DNA of 64,000 nucleotides from Hysterangium stoloniferum (Eukaryota; Basidiomycota; Agaricomycetes; Hysterangiales; Hysterangiaceae), in contig WHVD01000194.1 of assembly GCA_015178975.1 (NCBI GenBank), positions 1-64,000 of the forward strand, written 5' to 3'. The translations under genes and the position numbers were made by a program. Each line of letters begins with the position of its first letter. Position 1 is the stretch's first letter. The notes under the pieces are model-generated. The model saw only the letters and a list, made by a program, of their open reading frames with translations, made no database searches and was not told the origin of the DNA. Shown here one piece after another: positions 23,030 through 35,967 of this stretch.

Positions 23030-25290
23030 ATGTCGACTTCAAACGAGAGGACTCTGAGCAGCAACGATGTCGTACGGGCTGAAAGCCTCCTACAAGAAGT
23101 TCAGTGGCTACAACCCTTGGTGTCCCCAGCTGCATTGAGCGCAGAAGAACGGGAAGAGAGATTTGACGCAGTGAGAAGGGAAAGATTCCGGGTAAAGCTT
23201 CGAGACCGATGGAACTGTATCGAAGATGGGCATGGTGTGTGTTATCGAGGTCCCGAAGACGGCGAGCATATACCACTGTCTGAAGAAGATGTGGAAGTTT
23301 GGGTCGAGGAATGGGTGCGCAAAATACAATAGCCTTTCATGTACACCGTTGAGAACTGGACGCGTTCAGTACCTAGGAGAAGCACATTGTCATGACCCAC
23401 AGACTATTATTAAAACGCGAAGTAGATCCACCAACACGACATCGAACATGAACCCATATTGCAGTCATCATGAGATCGACTGGGGAGTAGTTTCACGGGC
23501 TGATAGCTCGTCTTCAAGTGTTGAAATTAGCCCGGGTATTACCTAGGTGTTGGCATGGACAGGATTGGGATGAAAGTGCTTTACAGCGCACAGAGAGCTT
23601 CGCTGATGGCAAAGTTGATTATATACGAGGCAATAGCCCGTGGATATGGAACCAACAATGCCTTTAACAAGTGTCTAAAGAAGTATCTCACTCTGCCAAG
23701 ACTGGGAATGGTAATTCAAGAGACCATCGATTTGATGAAGTAGGGATACAACCGCGTCAACCATTGATTACTCAACATACTCACGTCTTTCTAGCCCCAC
23801 CTATCCCCTTCGAATTAGACAACAGGCGTGGGTGGTCTTATGGGAGTGGACGTCCTATACGGGATATGTTATTCACGTGGTGTACACCGGAGAAGAGGAG
23901 TTCACACTGCCACGCTTATGATATATTTGGCTTGGGCCTTCCTCTGGTGTCCCGGCGCTCGATGGTGGGACGTAGATCAGCGATCAACTTCAATTACGTC
24001 TTCCCTTTACAAGGCTGTCATCAGATCACCACTACACACCAACGTGGATGAGGCTGCGTCCACATTCATTGTACAAATCGCCGAATATCATTCGTCATCT
24101 TTTCCTCCTCGAAGTTTCCTCACCAGTGGCCTTTGGGATATCGTGGAACACATCTCCCACGTGCGTCAACTGTCTGCAGTGGAGCTCGCTGCGATCAGAG
24201 TTTACATTGAATTCTGGTTAAAACCGTGCGTCGCAACATCACATTATTGCATCCTGCCCACCAAAACCAGAACAGACAAAATTACTCACACCGAATTTCC
24301 TTGCTTCAATCTGCTATAAGGATTCTCCTGTGTTGCATCCACCAAGATCCCTGGTTTCGAAGTGTTGCTGGATATTTATTGAAGCTTATTTCAGACGACG
24401 CAAGCCTCCATATAGCAACATTGACACTTCATATCGATGAGAACATGTCATATTCACTTTTTCACCGTATCTGCTACCTAGAAACCTTCTTCAACGACAG
24501 CACGCTTCGCACGGATCATATCAACCAGCTGAATGTGGTTTCTTCGCTCATTGAACCCCTCCTAAGGTATGTTGACAATGTTTGACCTTCAAGCATAATC
24601 TCATATCCGCACATTCAAATATCCTACCAGTCTGATTATGACACACACGAGTGAAACCTTTCCTCTCCTCCTTTCAGGCAGGAAAATAGTCGAGGTTACT
24701 CTGAAGCTGATAGCTGCATCTCCCGACATCGAATCCGGGTGTACCATACTGCGCAGCCTCAATATGATCGACATTCTCGCTCGTGTTCTTCCACATTGTG
24801 ACTCAATGCATTGCTCATTCAACGGTCAACACTTCGGTGTCCCCGTTGAACAATTTTACATCGCGTCGCATTCCTTCCTTTGTGTCATCGCCACACCTTT
24901 CACTGGTGTGTGCATAGTGTCTCACTCAAGCTCCCGATCCGTGTTGGAGAACCATGGTTGGTCTGCCTATTCTCTTCTTCCATCCATTACGCACAAAATA
25001 CCATAATTTCCCCTCGATAACACCGACACATTATCCACCCAGGAGGAAGGATACTACTATTAGTCTTCAGTTAACTCCCCTTTGGCAATATTTCTAATTT
25101 ATGTAAAGCTACATAGTTTGAGAAAATTCAAGAGCGCATGTAGTCACATTTTACTTTGTGTGCTTCGCAGCTTCTCGTTGATTCTATACATACGTTGCAT
25201 ACATTGGTGAGGCGTTAGTGGTGGCTAGAATCATATACAATTTATCAACGAGAATCACTTCAAATAGAATACGACTCGGAGCTTTCAAAT
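23030..25290 (+). pseudogene. Family A copy 4
   Basis: Start at 23,030 (MSTSNERTLSSND; VQWLQPLVSPAAL). Exon 2 is split by a frameshift: one frame ends at 23,546 (SRADSSSSSVEISPGIT then stop) and the next resumes at 23,555 (MDRIGMKVLYSAQ, SLMAKLIIYEAIARG). Exon 3 is 23,828-24,319 (FLWCPGARWWDVDQRSTSIT, HVRQLSAVELAAIR), exon 4 about 24,330-24,585, exon 5 from about 24,680 (VTLKLIAASPDIES, LCVIATPFTGVCIVS). A TAA interrupts the end at 25,006. The trailing block LLSPLAIFLIYVKL-like is at about 25,070-25,130. Confidence 0.6.
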
Positions 25291-25429
25291 TATGCAGCGT
25301 ATCAGTTAGTTGAGATAGCAGGAAGCAAGTCATTGAAGAGCAGCAACCACCACCCGTAACTGACTAATCCACCCCGACAGTTATCTCGGTCCGATTCACC
25401 CAATATTTAAAATCTATGTTTAATCTCCT

Positions 25430-26250
25430 GATTGGCTACCATGAGGCACAAGATCTGGAATAAAAGGAAGGGCCTTTGAAAGGGTGTTGGGTGGATTCAA
25501 TTAAGCATTTCTCTCCATTCGAAACCTTGACCCGATGATGGAGCGCCTCGCTCCCATGGGATCCGACATGAGAAAAACGACCATCGCGAATATTGCAAGG
25601 AAGGTAAAACGAGCGCCACAAAGCGCGTTTGAGACCCAGATAGTGTATAACTGATACTTAGCGACACAGGAGAAGTTCCAGGAAGCCAGATTCCATGACA
25701 ACTTGACGGCAAACCGGTCTAAATTGGGAATAACAAAGCGTTCGGGATGACACACCTGGTTATGACCGATATTATGTGACAGCGACTTGAATATATTTGA
25801 TCACAAGTGTAGTTGATTTTTTGCTGGACAATTCTTGAGGGAGAAAAATGAAGAGGAAGAAGCACCAAAGACACGAGATATCTTGGAGAAGACAAAGCAT
25901 CAGTCAATTGGTATTTGATCCGGGCGGCTCACGGAGGGAAGTCCCCTTAATCTAGAATGCGCGTGGACATGGTCCAGCGTGTGGAACAGCCTGGAGCAAG
26001 ATAGCCGTTCTTCCTCCCAGCGCTTCAAACCATTGGAGTGATGAGTCTTCAATTGGATCAAGTCTTTTCTTATATTTCAACGGAACCTCTTTGAGCACCT
26101 GGCTACCTTTGGACTCCTATTACCACAAACAATCAACAGAGTGAGACATCTTGTCTGGGTGAACACGTTCCTCGGCTTTCGAGCACCTTTTGCCATCTTT
26201 CACCGACCATTGCACGATTTCTTGGGATTCTGAGTTCTCGTCATTATGTA
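25430..26250 (-). pseudogene. Module B copy convergent with A copy 4
   Basis: Frame 25,755-25,501 (FVIPNLDRFAVKLSWNLASW, MSDPMGARRS) and frame 25,907-25,719 match the other B copies. The MVG-type start region is at about 26,210. Several frame changes. The B/A spacing is the same as in copy 3. Confidence 0.45.
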
Positions 26251-26985
26251 TCTAAGCATCGTAGGTCTCTTTATGTCAGTTACAAGCGACTATTAGAACG
26301 GACTAATCTCATTAGTCCGTGTTCTTTGTAATGGGAGTGTTTCCCTTTTAAGCTCCGCCATTGTGCAGTCAGCTCCTGCCGCCTTTTGTCTCTTGCCACC
26401 ATCATCTGAGTGGCCGGCCCTCAAGGATTGGTCAGCATCCCACTCTTTCCTGCTCCTTTATTGCCCTAAAACTCGTAGTTTGTATTTACTGTTAGTTTGG
26501 CATGCTGTTGGGCTCGCTCATGTCCCCATCAGCATGTTTTGCGCAATGGAGCCTGCGGCCCCTGGATTCGCTTCCACCGGGGTCCGCTCACCCAAACACG
26601 GACAGAGACAAGGAAATCCAATTTAGACCCCCAGCCGCTCTTCAAACTTCAATGATATAGATAAAAACCCGGGTCTGGCACGTCCAATGAGACACCCAGC
26701 TGTCAACTTATGAACTTGCATATAATAATCTATGTAATTATGTACTAATACACACACCAGCATGCTTTAAAACATTAAAATATATCCACTGTACACAATA
26801 TATTAACAAAACTCGGGAGATAAGAAAATGAAAATACAACGATAAATGACGCGGGCAAGATATTACATATACCTTTGTCATAATGAACCTTGAAGGTCCA
26901 GGAAGGGAAACGAGGAGCATAATCATGACAACATTCAACTATATCGGGGTTTCCGTCATGATCCAAGTTTCTGGGAAAAGACAAA
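26251..26985. other. Intergenic stretch with a 9-bp hairpin
   Basis: No gene supported. A perfect 9-bp stem (ACGGACTAA/TTAGTCCGT, loop TCTCA) lies at 26,298-26,320. The stretch 26,750-26,930 is an inverted, diverged copy of 61,070-61,240 (TTTGAAGGTTCATGATGC region). Confidence 0.5.
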
Positions 26986-27925
26986 GGACTCCAACTCAAG
27001 CTGGGGGATAAAAGTACTTTACAGAGAAAAGAAATATTCGCTGATGACAAAGTTGATGGTATACAACCGAATGGTGCGTGCACGATGGGAAGGCCAGAAT
27101 CTCGTTGATGGGTCTCGGCTCAGCTATCTCACTCCGCTCAGGCTGGGAATAGTAATTCAAGCGAGAATTGATTTATTGAGGTAGGGATCCAACAGCGTCA
27201 ATCAGCGAATACATTCAAAATACTCACGACCTTCTAGACCCACCTATCCCCGTCGAATTCGAAAACAGGCGGGGATGGTCTTAGAAGGGTTCTGGGTTTC
27301 AAATGGTGGAGCGCAGAGGAACTGACGAAACACTGCCAAGCTTCTTGCATATTTGGGTTCGACCTTCTCCTCGTCTCCCGGCGCTCGATGGACGATAGAG
27401 ATCGGCCATCAACTCCAATTACGTCTTCGCCGTACAATGCTGTAATCAAATCAGCGCTACCAACGTGGATGAAATTGCGTCGACATTTATTCTTTAAATC
27501 CCCGGATATTTCTGATCTCCATGCATCGCGGTTATCGTGCATCAGGAAAGTGGGAAGATCAGTAAGTATGCCGTCTATATTGGCTAGAGCCATCTAGGAG
27601 AGCTCGCTAGACTCGGCTAGACACACTACTTTCCCGAGATCCCTATTTACTAGTCGGTATAAAAGCTTACTATAGATCTAGGGAGTCTAGGGAGGTTAGA
27701 GAGTCTACATAATGGGTGTAGACATTCCCTGTACTGGAGCTCACTGCGATCAGAGGTTACATTGAATTATGGGGGCAACCGTGCGTCGCGATATCACATC
27801 ATTTCATCCTGCCCACCAAGCCCACAACAGACAAAACTACCCACACCGACGTTCCTTGTATGAATCTCCTGTACGGCATTTCATATGTTGGCTGCACCAA
27901 GATGCCTTGTTTCGCTATTTTATTC
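26985..27925 (+). pseudogene. Family A copy 5, exons 2-4 only, with a small insert
   Basis: Exon 2 end (LMTKLMVYNRM-like, LGIVIQARIDLLR) at 26,985-27,182, exon 3 at about 27,250-27,560 in broken frames, then 27,567-27,735 has no A homology, then exon 3 end and exon 4 start at 27,740-27,920. It ends abruptly at about 27,925 by a join to a C module in opposite orientation. Several frameshifts. Confidence 0.55.
27567..27735. other. About 170-bp insert in family A copy 5
   Basis: Sequence between the exon 3 halves of copy 5 that no other A copy has. It is rich in CTAG-like words (GCTAGACTCGGCTAGACAC, CTATAGATCTAGGGAGTCTAGGGAGG) and contains TATAAAAG. I could not find clear target duplications. 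Confidence 0.4.
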
Positions 27926-28250
27926 CGAAAGGGAATGCTGCGCATTTTAGGTGCAGTTAGCCCGAGAGTCGACTTCCAGGCTTAGGATTGTGGCCGTGCT
28001 CCTACAGGATACACACTGTTCCATCCTTTCCTGTTAATTAACTTGAAGGCCCACTAATCCTTCTTGTATTATACAGGCAGCATATTTTCACGTCACTTTA
28101 CCATTTTGACACTTATTCCTTGGACTTCATCAGATCATTTTAAAGGTCTCTAATTTTGTTTTAAGTTCTGTGCCTCATGACACCCAATCCGGGAATTGAA
28201 CACAGATTTTGAAGATTAGATGAATCTGACCGAGATCAATGTCGGCGGCA
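27925..28250 (-). pseudogene. Module C fragment joined to a B 3' remnant
   Basis: 27,925-28,140 matches the 3' end of C (GGATACACACTGTTCCATCC, CACTTATTCCTTGGACTTCATCAGATC). 28,140-28,250 matches the sequence just after B elsewhere (ATTGAACACAGATTTTGAAG, GAATCTGACCGAGAT). Both joins are abrupt. Confidence 0.45.
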
Positions 28251-28329
28251 TGCATTAGTGAATGTTTGTTACGTGTGTCTTTTGCTACTCTTAAATCACT
28301 TGCTTCATCTATCCCAGCTACCCGACGTG

Positions 28330-30537
28330 CTGCTTGTGATATCTCAGTGGTAGTCTATTTGAAGTGATTCTCGTTGATAAATAGGCCGTGATTCTAACCA
28401 ATACTAGCGCCCACCAGTATGCAAAATGGTGTCTAGCAGCAACGAGAAGCTGCCAAGCACCTACAGGCGGGACAAAGTCACCATATGCGGTCTTGAATGG
28501 GCTCAAACTATGTAGCATTACATAAATTAGATATATTACCAACAGGCGAGTGGCGAGTTAAGGAAAGCGTCATAGTACTATCCCTCCTCCTGGTTCGGAT
28601 TGTGTATTGGTGTTATCCAAGAGAAATTGGGCTGGCGCAATGGATGAAACAAGAGCATCGGCACACCAATTATGGTCCTCCAACACTGATCTGCAGTTTG
28701 AATTAAATGTTACGCACACACCGGTGAAAGGTGTGGCGATGACACAAAGGAAGGAATGGGCCGCGACAGTTGCTGTAACCGAGGTATTGATCGTTGATTG
28801 AGCCACGCATTGTGTCACAATGTGGAAGAAGACGAGAGCGAATGGGGATGATATTGAGGCTGCGCACTATGGTACACGCGGATTCGATGTCAGAAGATCC
28901 AGCTATCAGCTTCAGAGTCACATCAATCAGGTCTTCGCCTGAAAACAGGAGCAATAAATTTGGACGGTTGTGTCAGAATCAGACTGGTAGGATATTTTCA
29001 TGGGAAAATATGAGATGATGCTGGAAGGTAAGGCATTGACCACATACCTTAGGAGGGGTTCATTGAGCGAGGAAACCACATTCAGCTGATGGATATGATA
29101 CGTGCGAAGCGTGCTGTCGTGGAAGAATGTTTCTTGGGCCCTGGTATTACGCAACAGTGAATTTAACGTGCTGCCATCGATATAAAGTGTCAAGGACGCT
29201 ATAAGGAGGTTTGCGTCGTCCACTATAATCTTCAATACATCTCCAGCAATATCTCAAAACCAGGCATCTTGGTGCATGCAAAACACCAGAAGGTGCACAG
29301 GAGATCCAAACAAGGAACGTCGATGTGAGTGATTTTGCCTATTGTGGGTTTGGTGGGCCAGATGAAATGATGTGATCTCGCGACGCACGGTTGTATCCAG
29401 AATTCAATGCAACCTCTAATAGCAGTGAGCTCCTCTACCGACAGTTGACGCACGTGGCAAGTTTTTTCCACGATATACCCAAGCCCGGCGAGGAGGTAGG
29501 TACGTGAATGGCATGGGCATGATAACTATCCGGCGATTTGTAGAATGAATGCCGACGCAGCCTCATTCAGGTTGGTGTGTAGCGGTGATTTGATGGCCGC
29601 ATTGTAAAGCGAAGACGTAATTGCAGTTGATGGCCGATCTCTATCGTCCAATCGAGCGCCGGGACACCAGAGGAAGGCCAAAGCCAATTCTGTCATAAGC
29701 CGTCCTTCGTTCATCCGCTGTAAAGCACACAACTTCCAGCACATCTCTAAGACAACTGACGCCTGTTGTGGAATTCGATGCGGGTAAGTGGGTCTAGAAT
29801 GGTGAGTATTTTGAGTGTACTCAATGATTGGCGCTGAAGTATCCCCACCTCATTAAGTCAATGGTCTCTTGAATTAATATCCCGATTCTTCGCAGAGTGA
29901 GATGATTTCCTAATAACTTCTTAAAGGCCCTATCGTCTCCATACGCCATTCGCTTGTATATCATCAATTTTGCCATCAGTGCAGCTGTCTTTGCGTTATA
30001 AAGAACATTCCTCCCAACCCTTTCCAAACCGACTCCACAGTAATACCCGGGGCTAATTTCAACACTTGAAGATGAACTCTCCGGAGATGAGACGAGTCCC
30101 AGTCAATGTCATGCCTACGATATGGACTGAGTTTGGATGTGGCGTTGGTGGATCTCCCTCGTGTCTTAATATTATTCGGTGGGTCATGGCAATTTATCTT
30201 TCCGTGGGACTGAAAAAATCCGCTCTGTGAACAGTCTCCACCAAAAGGATGTTCCGTTTGCGCACCCATTCCTCCACACCGCCTTCCACGTCTTCTTCCG
30301 ACAGTGCTATGTGCTGGTCTCGTCATATGCTTGGCAACATAAACAGGACCCATGTTCGAGATAGCTACATCGCCTTCGAAGCTTCATCAGAGGTCTTTCC
30401 CTCATTCCAGTTTCATAGATCCCCTGTCGTTCCATCCTCAATACAGCCGAGGAAACCAAGGGTTTTAGCCAGTCAACCTCTTGGAGGAGGGAGAGGGCAT
30501 CCTGCTCACTCGGAGCTATCTCGTTGGACATTGACAT
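28330..30537 (-). pseudogene. Family A copy 6
   Basis: Start at 30,537 (MSMSNEIAPSEQDALSLL). Exon 2 lies in two frames joined by a lesion near 30,080 (NNIKTRGRSTNATSKLSPYR; then GRNVLYNAKTAALMAKLMIY). Exon 3 at 29,744-29,400 (LAFLWCPGARLDDRDRPST, VRQLSVEELTAIRG), exon 4 at about 29,260-29,040, exon 5 at 28,954-28,570 (VTLKLIAGSSDIESACTIVR, SNCRSVLEDHNWCADAL), trailing block 28,542-28,320. Complete in extent but not in frame. Confidence 0.6.
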
Positions 30538-30559
30538 TGGTGGGTAGCAGTAGTACTCC

Positions 30560-31760
30560 GACCGGGATGGAATGCTGCGCCTTTAAGCTGAAGTTAGCCC
30601 GAGAATCGATTTCCAAGCATAGCATTGTGGCCGTTCAATCCTTTCCTTGCAAACAACTTGAGGTCCCACTTATCCTTCGTGAATAATAAAGCCAAAATAT
30701 TTTCAAGTTACCTTACCCTCTTTACACATATTCCTTCAATTTCAGCAGATGATCTCCCGCAGACAACACACATGGCAGCTAAGGATAAATTGACAGGCCG
30801 TCACCGCGCAATATGTTACCTTCCGAGTTCTTCAGTGCTAGCTTTCAGGGAAATCCAGCTCTCCCGTCAGAAGTGACATCTCCACGGATAGAATATGTCA
30901 ATGCAGTGGAAGCTATCCATGGCAGCTATCCATGGCAGTGCTTATTAGGTACAGCCCCAGGCGCTTTCCACTCCGGCTAGCGCTTCGTGTTCAATTCTTT
31001 CATACTTGCAAGCAATCCATTCCAACAATTCATTACTGATGCTAATGGGCGTCGACCCTTAATATCCTTCTTTGTGCCGACTCCGTCCTGTTTTTATCAA
31101 CAAATTGTGCGTGCAATCATTAGTCAATGACTATTAATTACACGCTAGTCTTATTATTACCCTGACCTTCTCAGTAACCAAATTCGTCCCAGGCTCACCT
31201 TATGTATTAAACACTTGTAAATACGACTCGACAATGTCAAGGTAGATGAAACATTGTGAGCCACCATAGCTTGACCTCTTGGAGAGCTCTTCGGGTGTGT
31301 AAAGATTCACCATACTCTATAGGCCTTTACGTACCGTTTTCCTGCCAACTTGTCCGCCCCTTCGAAGCCGATCGCTCCATTGTCCCTGGTGACTTCACAA
31401 AGGCTGTTGTAGCAATCTTTACTCCCTCCCACTGTAGTGATTTCCTATCGTATCCGGGGGTATTATGCCAGTTGACCCATTCACGTTCACTTATGATTCT
31501 TGTGTTCAGACCGAATTAGTGCTGTGAGTCTATATCAACTTCTAACCTCACATCCGTTGGGCCAGCGTTGCTAGAACCATATTTGGCCCGCCTTGAAAAC
31601 ATTATACTTGATGGATGGCCTGAAGCATGATCGATATTTTCTCAGAATTTCCATCTCAAAGCTATGTCATGCTCTCCGCAGCAGCATTTCGATTTCACTA
31701 TCCCTACACGGTCTGTACACGCAATGATTAAAGCTTGATCTGTGCGTTCGTTTGGCCATC
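30560..31760 (-). pseudogene. Module C copy upstream of A copy 6
   Basis: Contains the C end blocks (30,600-31,050) and, farther upstream, the block 31,520-31,250 whose minus strand reads SPGTMERSASKGRTSW, like HPGDNGVGSVVEVDK at 47,870. The block 31,620-31,760 is like 48,120-48,290. Stops throughout. Confidence 0.4.
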
Positions 31761-32069
31761 ATCTCTTCTTCTCACTAGTCACTTTATTTCTCCAAAGGCT
31801 AGTGTTGTTCCCGGAGGCTAAACCCCCTTCGAACGTTCTTATGGCTCACATCAGGATTGAACCACCTTGAATTGCACTCATGCTGCAGTATACTTTCTTG
31901 TCTCATTTTAACATTCAGGACCGCTCACCTTTTTCAGAAAAGGTGGTAATTGTACTTCATGCAACATACTCCAACTGAGATGAAAGGAGATATCCACTCG
32001 GTTTGCACTGAGCGCCAGTCTTGTTTATCAACACGTTTGTGCCATGCATAGTCCAGCTATTGGCAAGAA

Positions 32070-32720
32070 CTCTTAAATATTGTCGGACTCACAAATATAT
32101 ACAACGTGTGTATAGAATCAACAAGAAGCTGCCAACCACACACGTGCGGTAAAAAGTGACTATATGCGCTCTTTAATTCGCTCAAACTATGTAGCTTTAC
32201 ACAAATTAGAAATATTGCCAAAAGGGGAGCTAAGTAAAGAGTAATAGTATTATTCTTCCTCCTGATGCGCAGATCGTCGACGGCAGTGGGCATATGGCAG
32301 CTACAAATAGTTTGATGAGCCTTCGCCACATAATGTGGCAACTTCCGACTTCTTGAGCGCTAGAGTTTTGGGAAATTCAGCTTTTACATGAGTTGAGAGG
32401 TGACATCTCGATTCATAGAATATATCAATGCAGTGGATGCTATCCATGACAGTGATTCTTAGGTACAGCCTCGGGCGCTGTCCACTACAGCTATATCTAA
32501 CGGGAACATCCGCTTCGTATTCAATGCTTTCGGAATTCCAATTTCGATAATTCTTTTCTGAGGCTAAATTGGCGTAAATAGTGAATATGCCTAATTACAC
32601 GGTCCATCTGAGTGAAGTCAGCTAACAAGAGTAAAGCCCGTAGGGAAAGCATCAGGCGCCGAGCGGCGAAGTTTGGAAATAGAAGTCTACGGCACGAGAT
32701 ATGATTCCACAAAGCCAGCA
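32070..32720 (-). pseudogene. Orphan A 3' end joined to a C fragment
   Basis: 32,090-32,270 matches the last A block (GAATCAACAAGAAGCTGCC, TATGCGCTCTTTAATTCGCTC, ATGTAGCTTTACA). 32,280-32,560 matches C (CACATAATGTGGCAACTTCC, GATGCTATCCATGACAGTG). The intervening exons are missing, so this is a deletion chimera. Confidence 0.45.
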
Positions 32721-32774
32721 CCTAGAGCGACCGTGGTAGAAAAACTTCATTTTATGAACCGTACGCCTCCTGTA

Positions 32775-33002
32775 TGTTAGAAAGTAAACGTAATGTATAT
32801 AGATATAACAGAATAAGGTAAAATCAAGTACTATCTACTGCTTATATATCTATGGCAGAACAATGAAATAGTAAGAACAATAAGCAGCAGAACAAAGGAA
32901 GGGGTGAAACAAAGAGAAGTTTGTCAAGTGGCACCACTCCTTTGTTGTCCTAAAAATAGATGTAGTCTTCGGAATCTGTTGTCCATGATGCACATTCCAA
33001 CA
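32775..33002 (-). mobile_element. Solo LTR, 228 bp, with perfect 5-bp target duplication
   Basis: On the minus strand the element starts TGTTGGAATG and ends CTTTCTAACA, ends typical of Ty1/copia LTRs. CTGTA flanks it on both sides (32,770-32,774 and 33,003-33,007). A TATATAAGCAG box is inside. About 185 bp also match 51,673-51,854. No internal region, so it is a solo LTR. Confidence 0.85.
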
Positions 33003-33066
33003 CTGTAATGATAACCTGGATAATAATCACTTGACACCGACCTGATTAGGCCTGAGACCTTTGGAG

Positions 33067-33232
33067 AGAAAATGACGATAACTTTGAATTGCGAGGAATC
33101 ATTAAATGGTCGGTGAGAGATACCAAAAGGTACTCGGACACCAAGGAACGTATTCTCCCGGATAATGGCGACAACATGTCTCACTCTGATCCTTGTTTGC
33201 GGTACTCGGAACACGAATCCCGGCAGGTGCTC
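33067..33232 (+). pseudogene. Module B fragment
   Basis: Reads MTITLNCEESLNGR, stop, then in frame IMATTCLTLILVCG, as at 51,866-52,020. Cut at about 33,235 by a join to A copy 7. Confidence 0.45.
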
Positions 33233-33239
33233 ATCCCTA

Positions 33240-33944
33240 CCTCATCAAATCAATGATTTCTTGAATTACTATTCACAGTATTGGCACCGTGAGATAGTTG
33301 AGTAGAAGCTCGTCAATGACGTTCTGGCCTTCCCATGGTCCACGCGTCATTCGCTCGTATATCATCAACTTGGTCATCAGGGAAACTTTATTTGCGCTGT
33401 AAAGCACTTTATTCCAACCATTTCCAAACCGACTCCACAGTAATACCCGGGGCAAATTTCCACACTTGGCGACGAGCTATCCGGCGACGAGACAACCCCC
33501 CAGTCTTTATCATACTGATGACACGGACTGACTTTGGATGTGGCGTTGGTGGATCTCCCTCGTATCTTAATATTATTAGGTGGGTCATCGCCAGTTCTCT
33601 CTCCTTGAGTCTGACAAAATCCGGTCTGTACACAGGGTAAAGAAAGAATATTTGCTCTTACGCACCCATTCCTCGACCCAACCTTCCACTTCTTCAGACG
33701 GTGGTATGTGCTAGTAGTCATCGGGTGCTGGGTAACATAAACCGTTCTCGCGATGGAGACAGCTACATCGTTCTCGAATCTTAATCAGAAATCTTTCCCT
33801 CATTTCGGTCTCATTTATCTCCTGGCGTTCCAAACTCAATATAGCCGGTGAAACCAAGGGTTGTAGCCACTCAACCTCTTGCAGGAGGCGTTCAGCCCGT
33901 CCGATGTCGTGGCTGCTCAGAGTCGTCGCATTTGAAGTTGACAT
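33240..33944 (-). pseudogene. Family A copy 7, exons 1-2 only
   Basis: Start at 33,944 (MSTSNATTLSSHDIGRAERL). Exon 1 has lost its end near 33,715. Exon 2 lies in two overlapping frames (33,721-33,377 and 33,455-33,273). Copy ends at about 33,240, after exon 2, against a B fragment. Confidence 0.6.
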
Positions 33945-33979
33945 TGGTTGGTAACAGATTGTTGTGAAACCGAAGAGGA

Positions 33980-34600
33980 CGCTGCGATTTTAAGGTGCAG
34001 GCATGAGGGGAATTATTTTCCAGGTATAGCATTGTGGCGGTGCTTTATACAGGATACCCAGCGTTTCATCCCTTCCTTTGAAATCACTTGAGGGCCCATT
34101 CGTCCTTTTCCAATAATACAGCCAGGATACTCTCAAGTTACTTTACCATTTTCGTTTGCCGCTATTCCTTAACTTCATCAGATCGCATACTGCAGACGCC
34201 ACATGTGGCCGCTGGGAATATATTGACAAGCTCTCACCGCATAATGTGGTAACTTCTCAGTTCGTGAGCGCTATATTTCATATCAATCCAGCCTTTCTGT
34301 CAGTTAATAAGTGACATCTCCATGCATGGAATATGTAAATGCAGTAAATGCTATCCAAGGCATGTACAGCCTTAGGCACTTATGACTCCGGCTATACCCA
34401 ATGGAAATATGCGCTCCGTGTTCAATTCTTTCAGAATTCCAACGATCAATCCACTTGAATAATTCCTTAGTCATGCTTAGTGGGGTCAAACCTGAATATT
34501 CTATGTTGCGGCCAGTCTATCAGCGTTTTCACCAACAAATTATGTGTAATCTATATTCAATCATTATTGCTTAGACTTTCCCGTTGAGTGAACCTATTCT
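33980..34600 (-). pseudogene. Module C copy upstream of A copy 7
   Basis: Frame 34,489-34,304 reads MTPLSMTKELFKWIDRWNSE, RIEHGAHISIGYSRS and LRLYMPWIA, one of the clearer C blocks. Stops follow. The upstream C blocks are missing; A copy 8 begins on the right. Confidence 0.45.
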
Positions 34601-34639
34601 CCCCGGGCTTAAGTTATTTATCATGGACCTCCCTCTTCG

Positions 34640-35898
34640 ACGCGAAAATGTCAAGGTAGATCAAGTATTTTGAGCCACTGTAGCTGGCCTCTTGCAGATG
34701 GAGCTCCTCGGATTTGTAATCCGAACTAACCGACACGCTGCTTGCCTTGAGACCTCCGAGTGGTATTCTATTTGAAGTGATTCTCATTGAAAAATCGGGT
34801 ATCATTCTAACCACGACTAAGCCCCGCCCATATATGCGACCTCTCTATACCATCAACAAGAAGCTGCCCAGAACACAAAGGCGGTAAAAGTGACTATATA
34901 CGCTCTTGGATGCGCTCAAACTATATAGCTTTACATAAATTGGAAATATTCCCAAAAGGCGATTTAAGTAAAGAGTAATAGCACCGTCCTTCCTCCTGGT
35001 TCGGATAATGGATCGGTGTTATCCAAGAGAAATTAGGATATATGTGGAATGGGTACAGCAAGCGCATCGGTAGGCCAACCATGATCCTCTAACACAGATG
35101 TGCAGTTCGAATTAGAGGTGACCGACACGCCGGTAAAAGGTGTGGCGATGACGGAAAGGAGGGAATGACCCATGAGGCGCAATTTCCCAAGGGGGATAAG
35201 AGTGGATTGATCGTTGATTGAGCCACGGATTGTGTCACAATGTGGGAGAAGACGATCGACGGTGGCGATTATATCTAGGTTGCGCACTGTGGTACACGCG
35301 GATTCGATGTCGGAAGATCCAGCTATCAGCTTCAGAGTCATGTCAATCAGGTCTTTTCCTGAACACAGAAGCCAGGAATTTGGACGCTTGTGTGTCAGAA
35401 TCAGACTGTTAGGATATGTTCATGGGCAGATATGAGGTGATGCTGGAAGGTAGAACATTGGCAACATACCTTAGGAGGGGTTCAATGAGCGAATAACTCA
35501 CATTAAACTGGTTGATATAATCCATGCGAAGGCTGCTGTCGTCGATGAATGTTTGCAGGGACCAGATATCATTCCGCAGTGACCACGATATCTCCTCATC
35601 GATATGAAAAGTCAAGGACGCTATATGGCGGTTGGTGTCGTCCACTAGAACCTTCAATACATCTCCAGCAATATATCGAAACCAGCGATCTTGGCTCATG
35701 CAACGCGCGAGAAGTTGTATAGCAGATCCATGCAATACATTTCGGCATCCGGAATTTTGTCTGTTATGGTTTTGGTGGGCGGCAGGATAAAATGATGTGA
35801 TGTCTGGACGCACGGTTGTACCCAGAATTCAATGCAACCTCTGATGGCAGTGAGCTCCTCTATAGAAATTTGACGCACGTGGGAGATCACTTGCACGA
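34640..35898 (-). pseudogene. Family A copy 8/9, 3' half (left of the Helitron)
   Basis: Exon 3 end (HVRQISIEELTAIRGCIEFW at 35,880-35,820), exon 4 (IAGDVLKVLVDDTNRHIASL, SLIEPLLRYV; 35,670-35,480), exon 5 (MTLKLIAGSSDIESACTTVR; 35,341-35,033) and the trailing block to about 34,640. The 5' half is at 45,940-47,017; the Helitron separates them within exon 3. Exon 4 is open in this copy. Confidence 0.65.
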
Positions 35899-35967
35899 TC
35901 ATCATCATCAAATAAGTGAAAGGAGCATGGTGGGTGGTGGGCGTTTTTGGGCGCCGCAGGCCCTATT

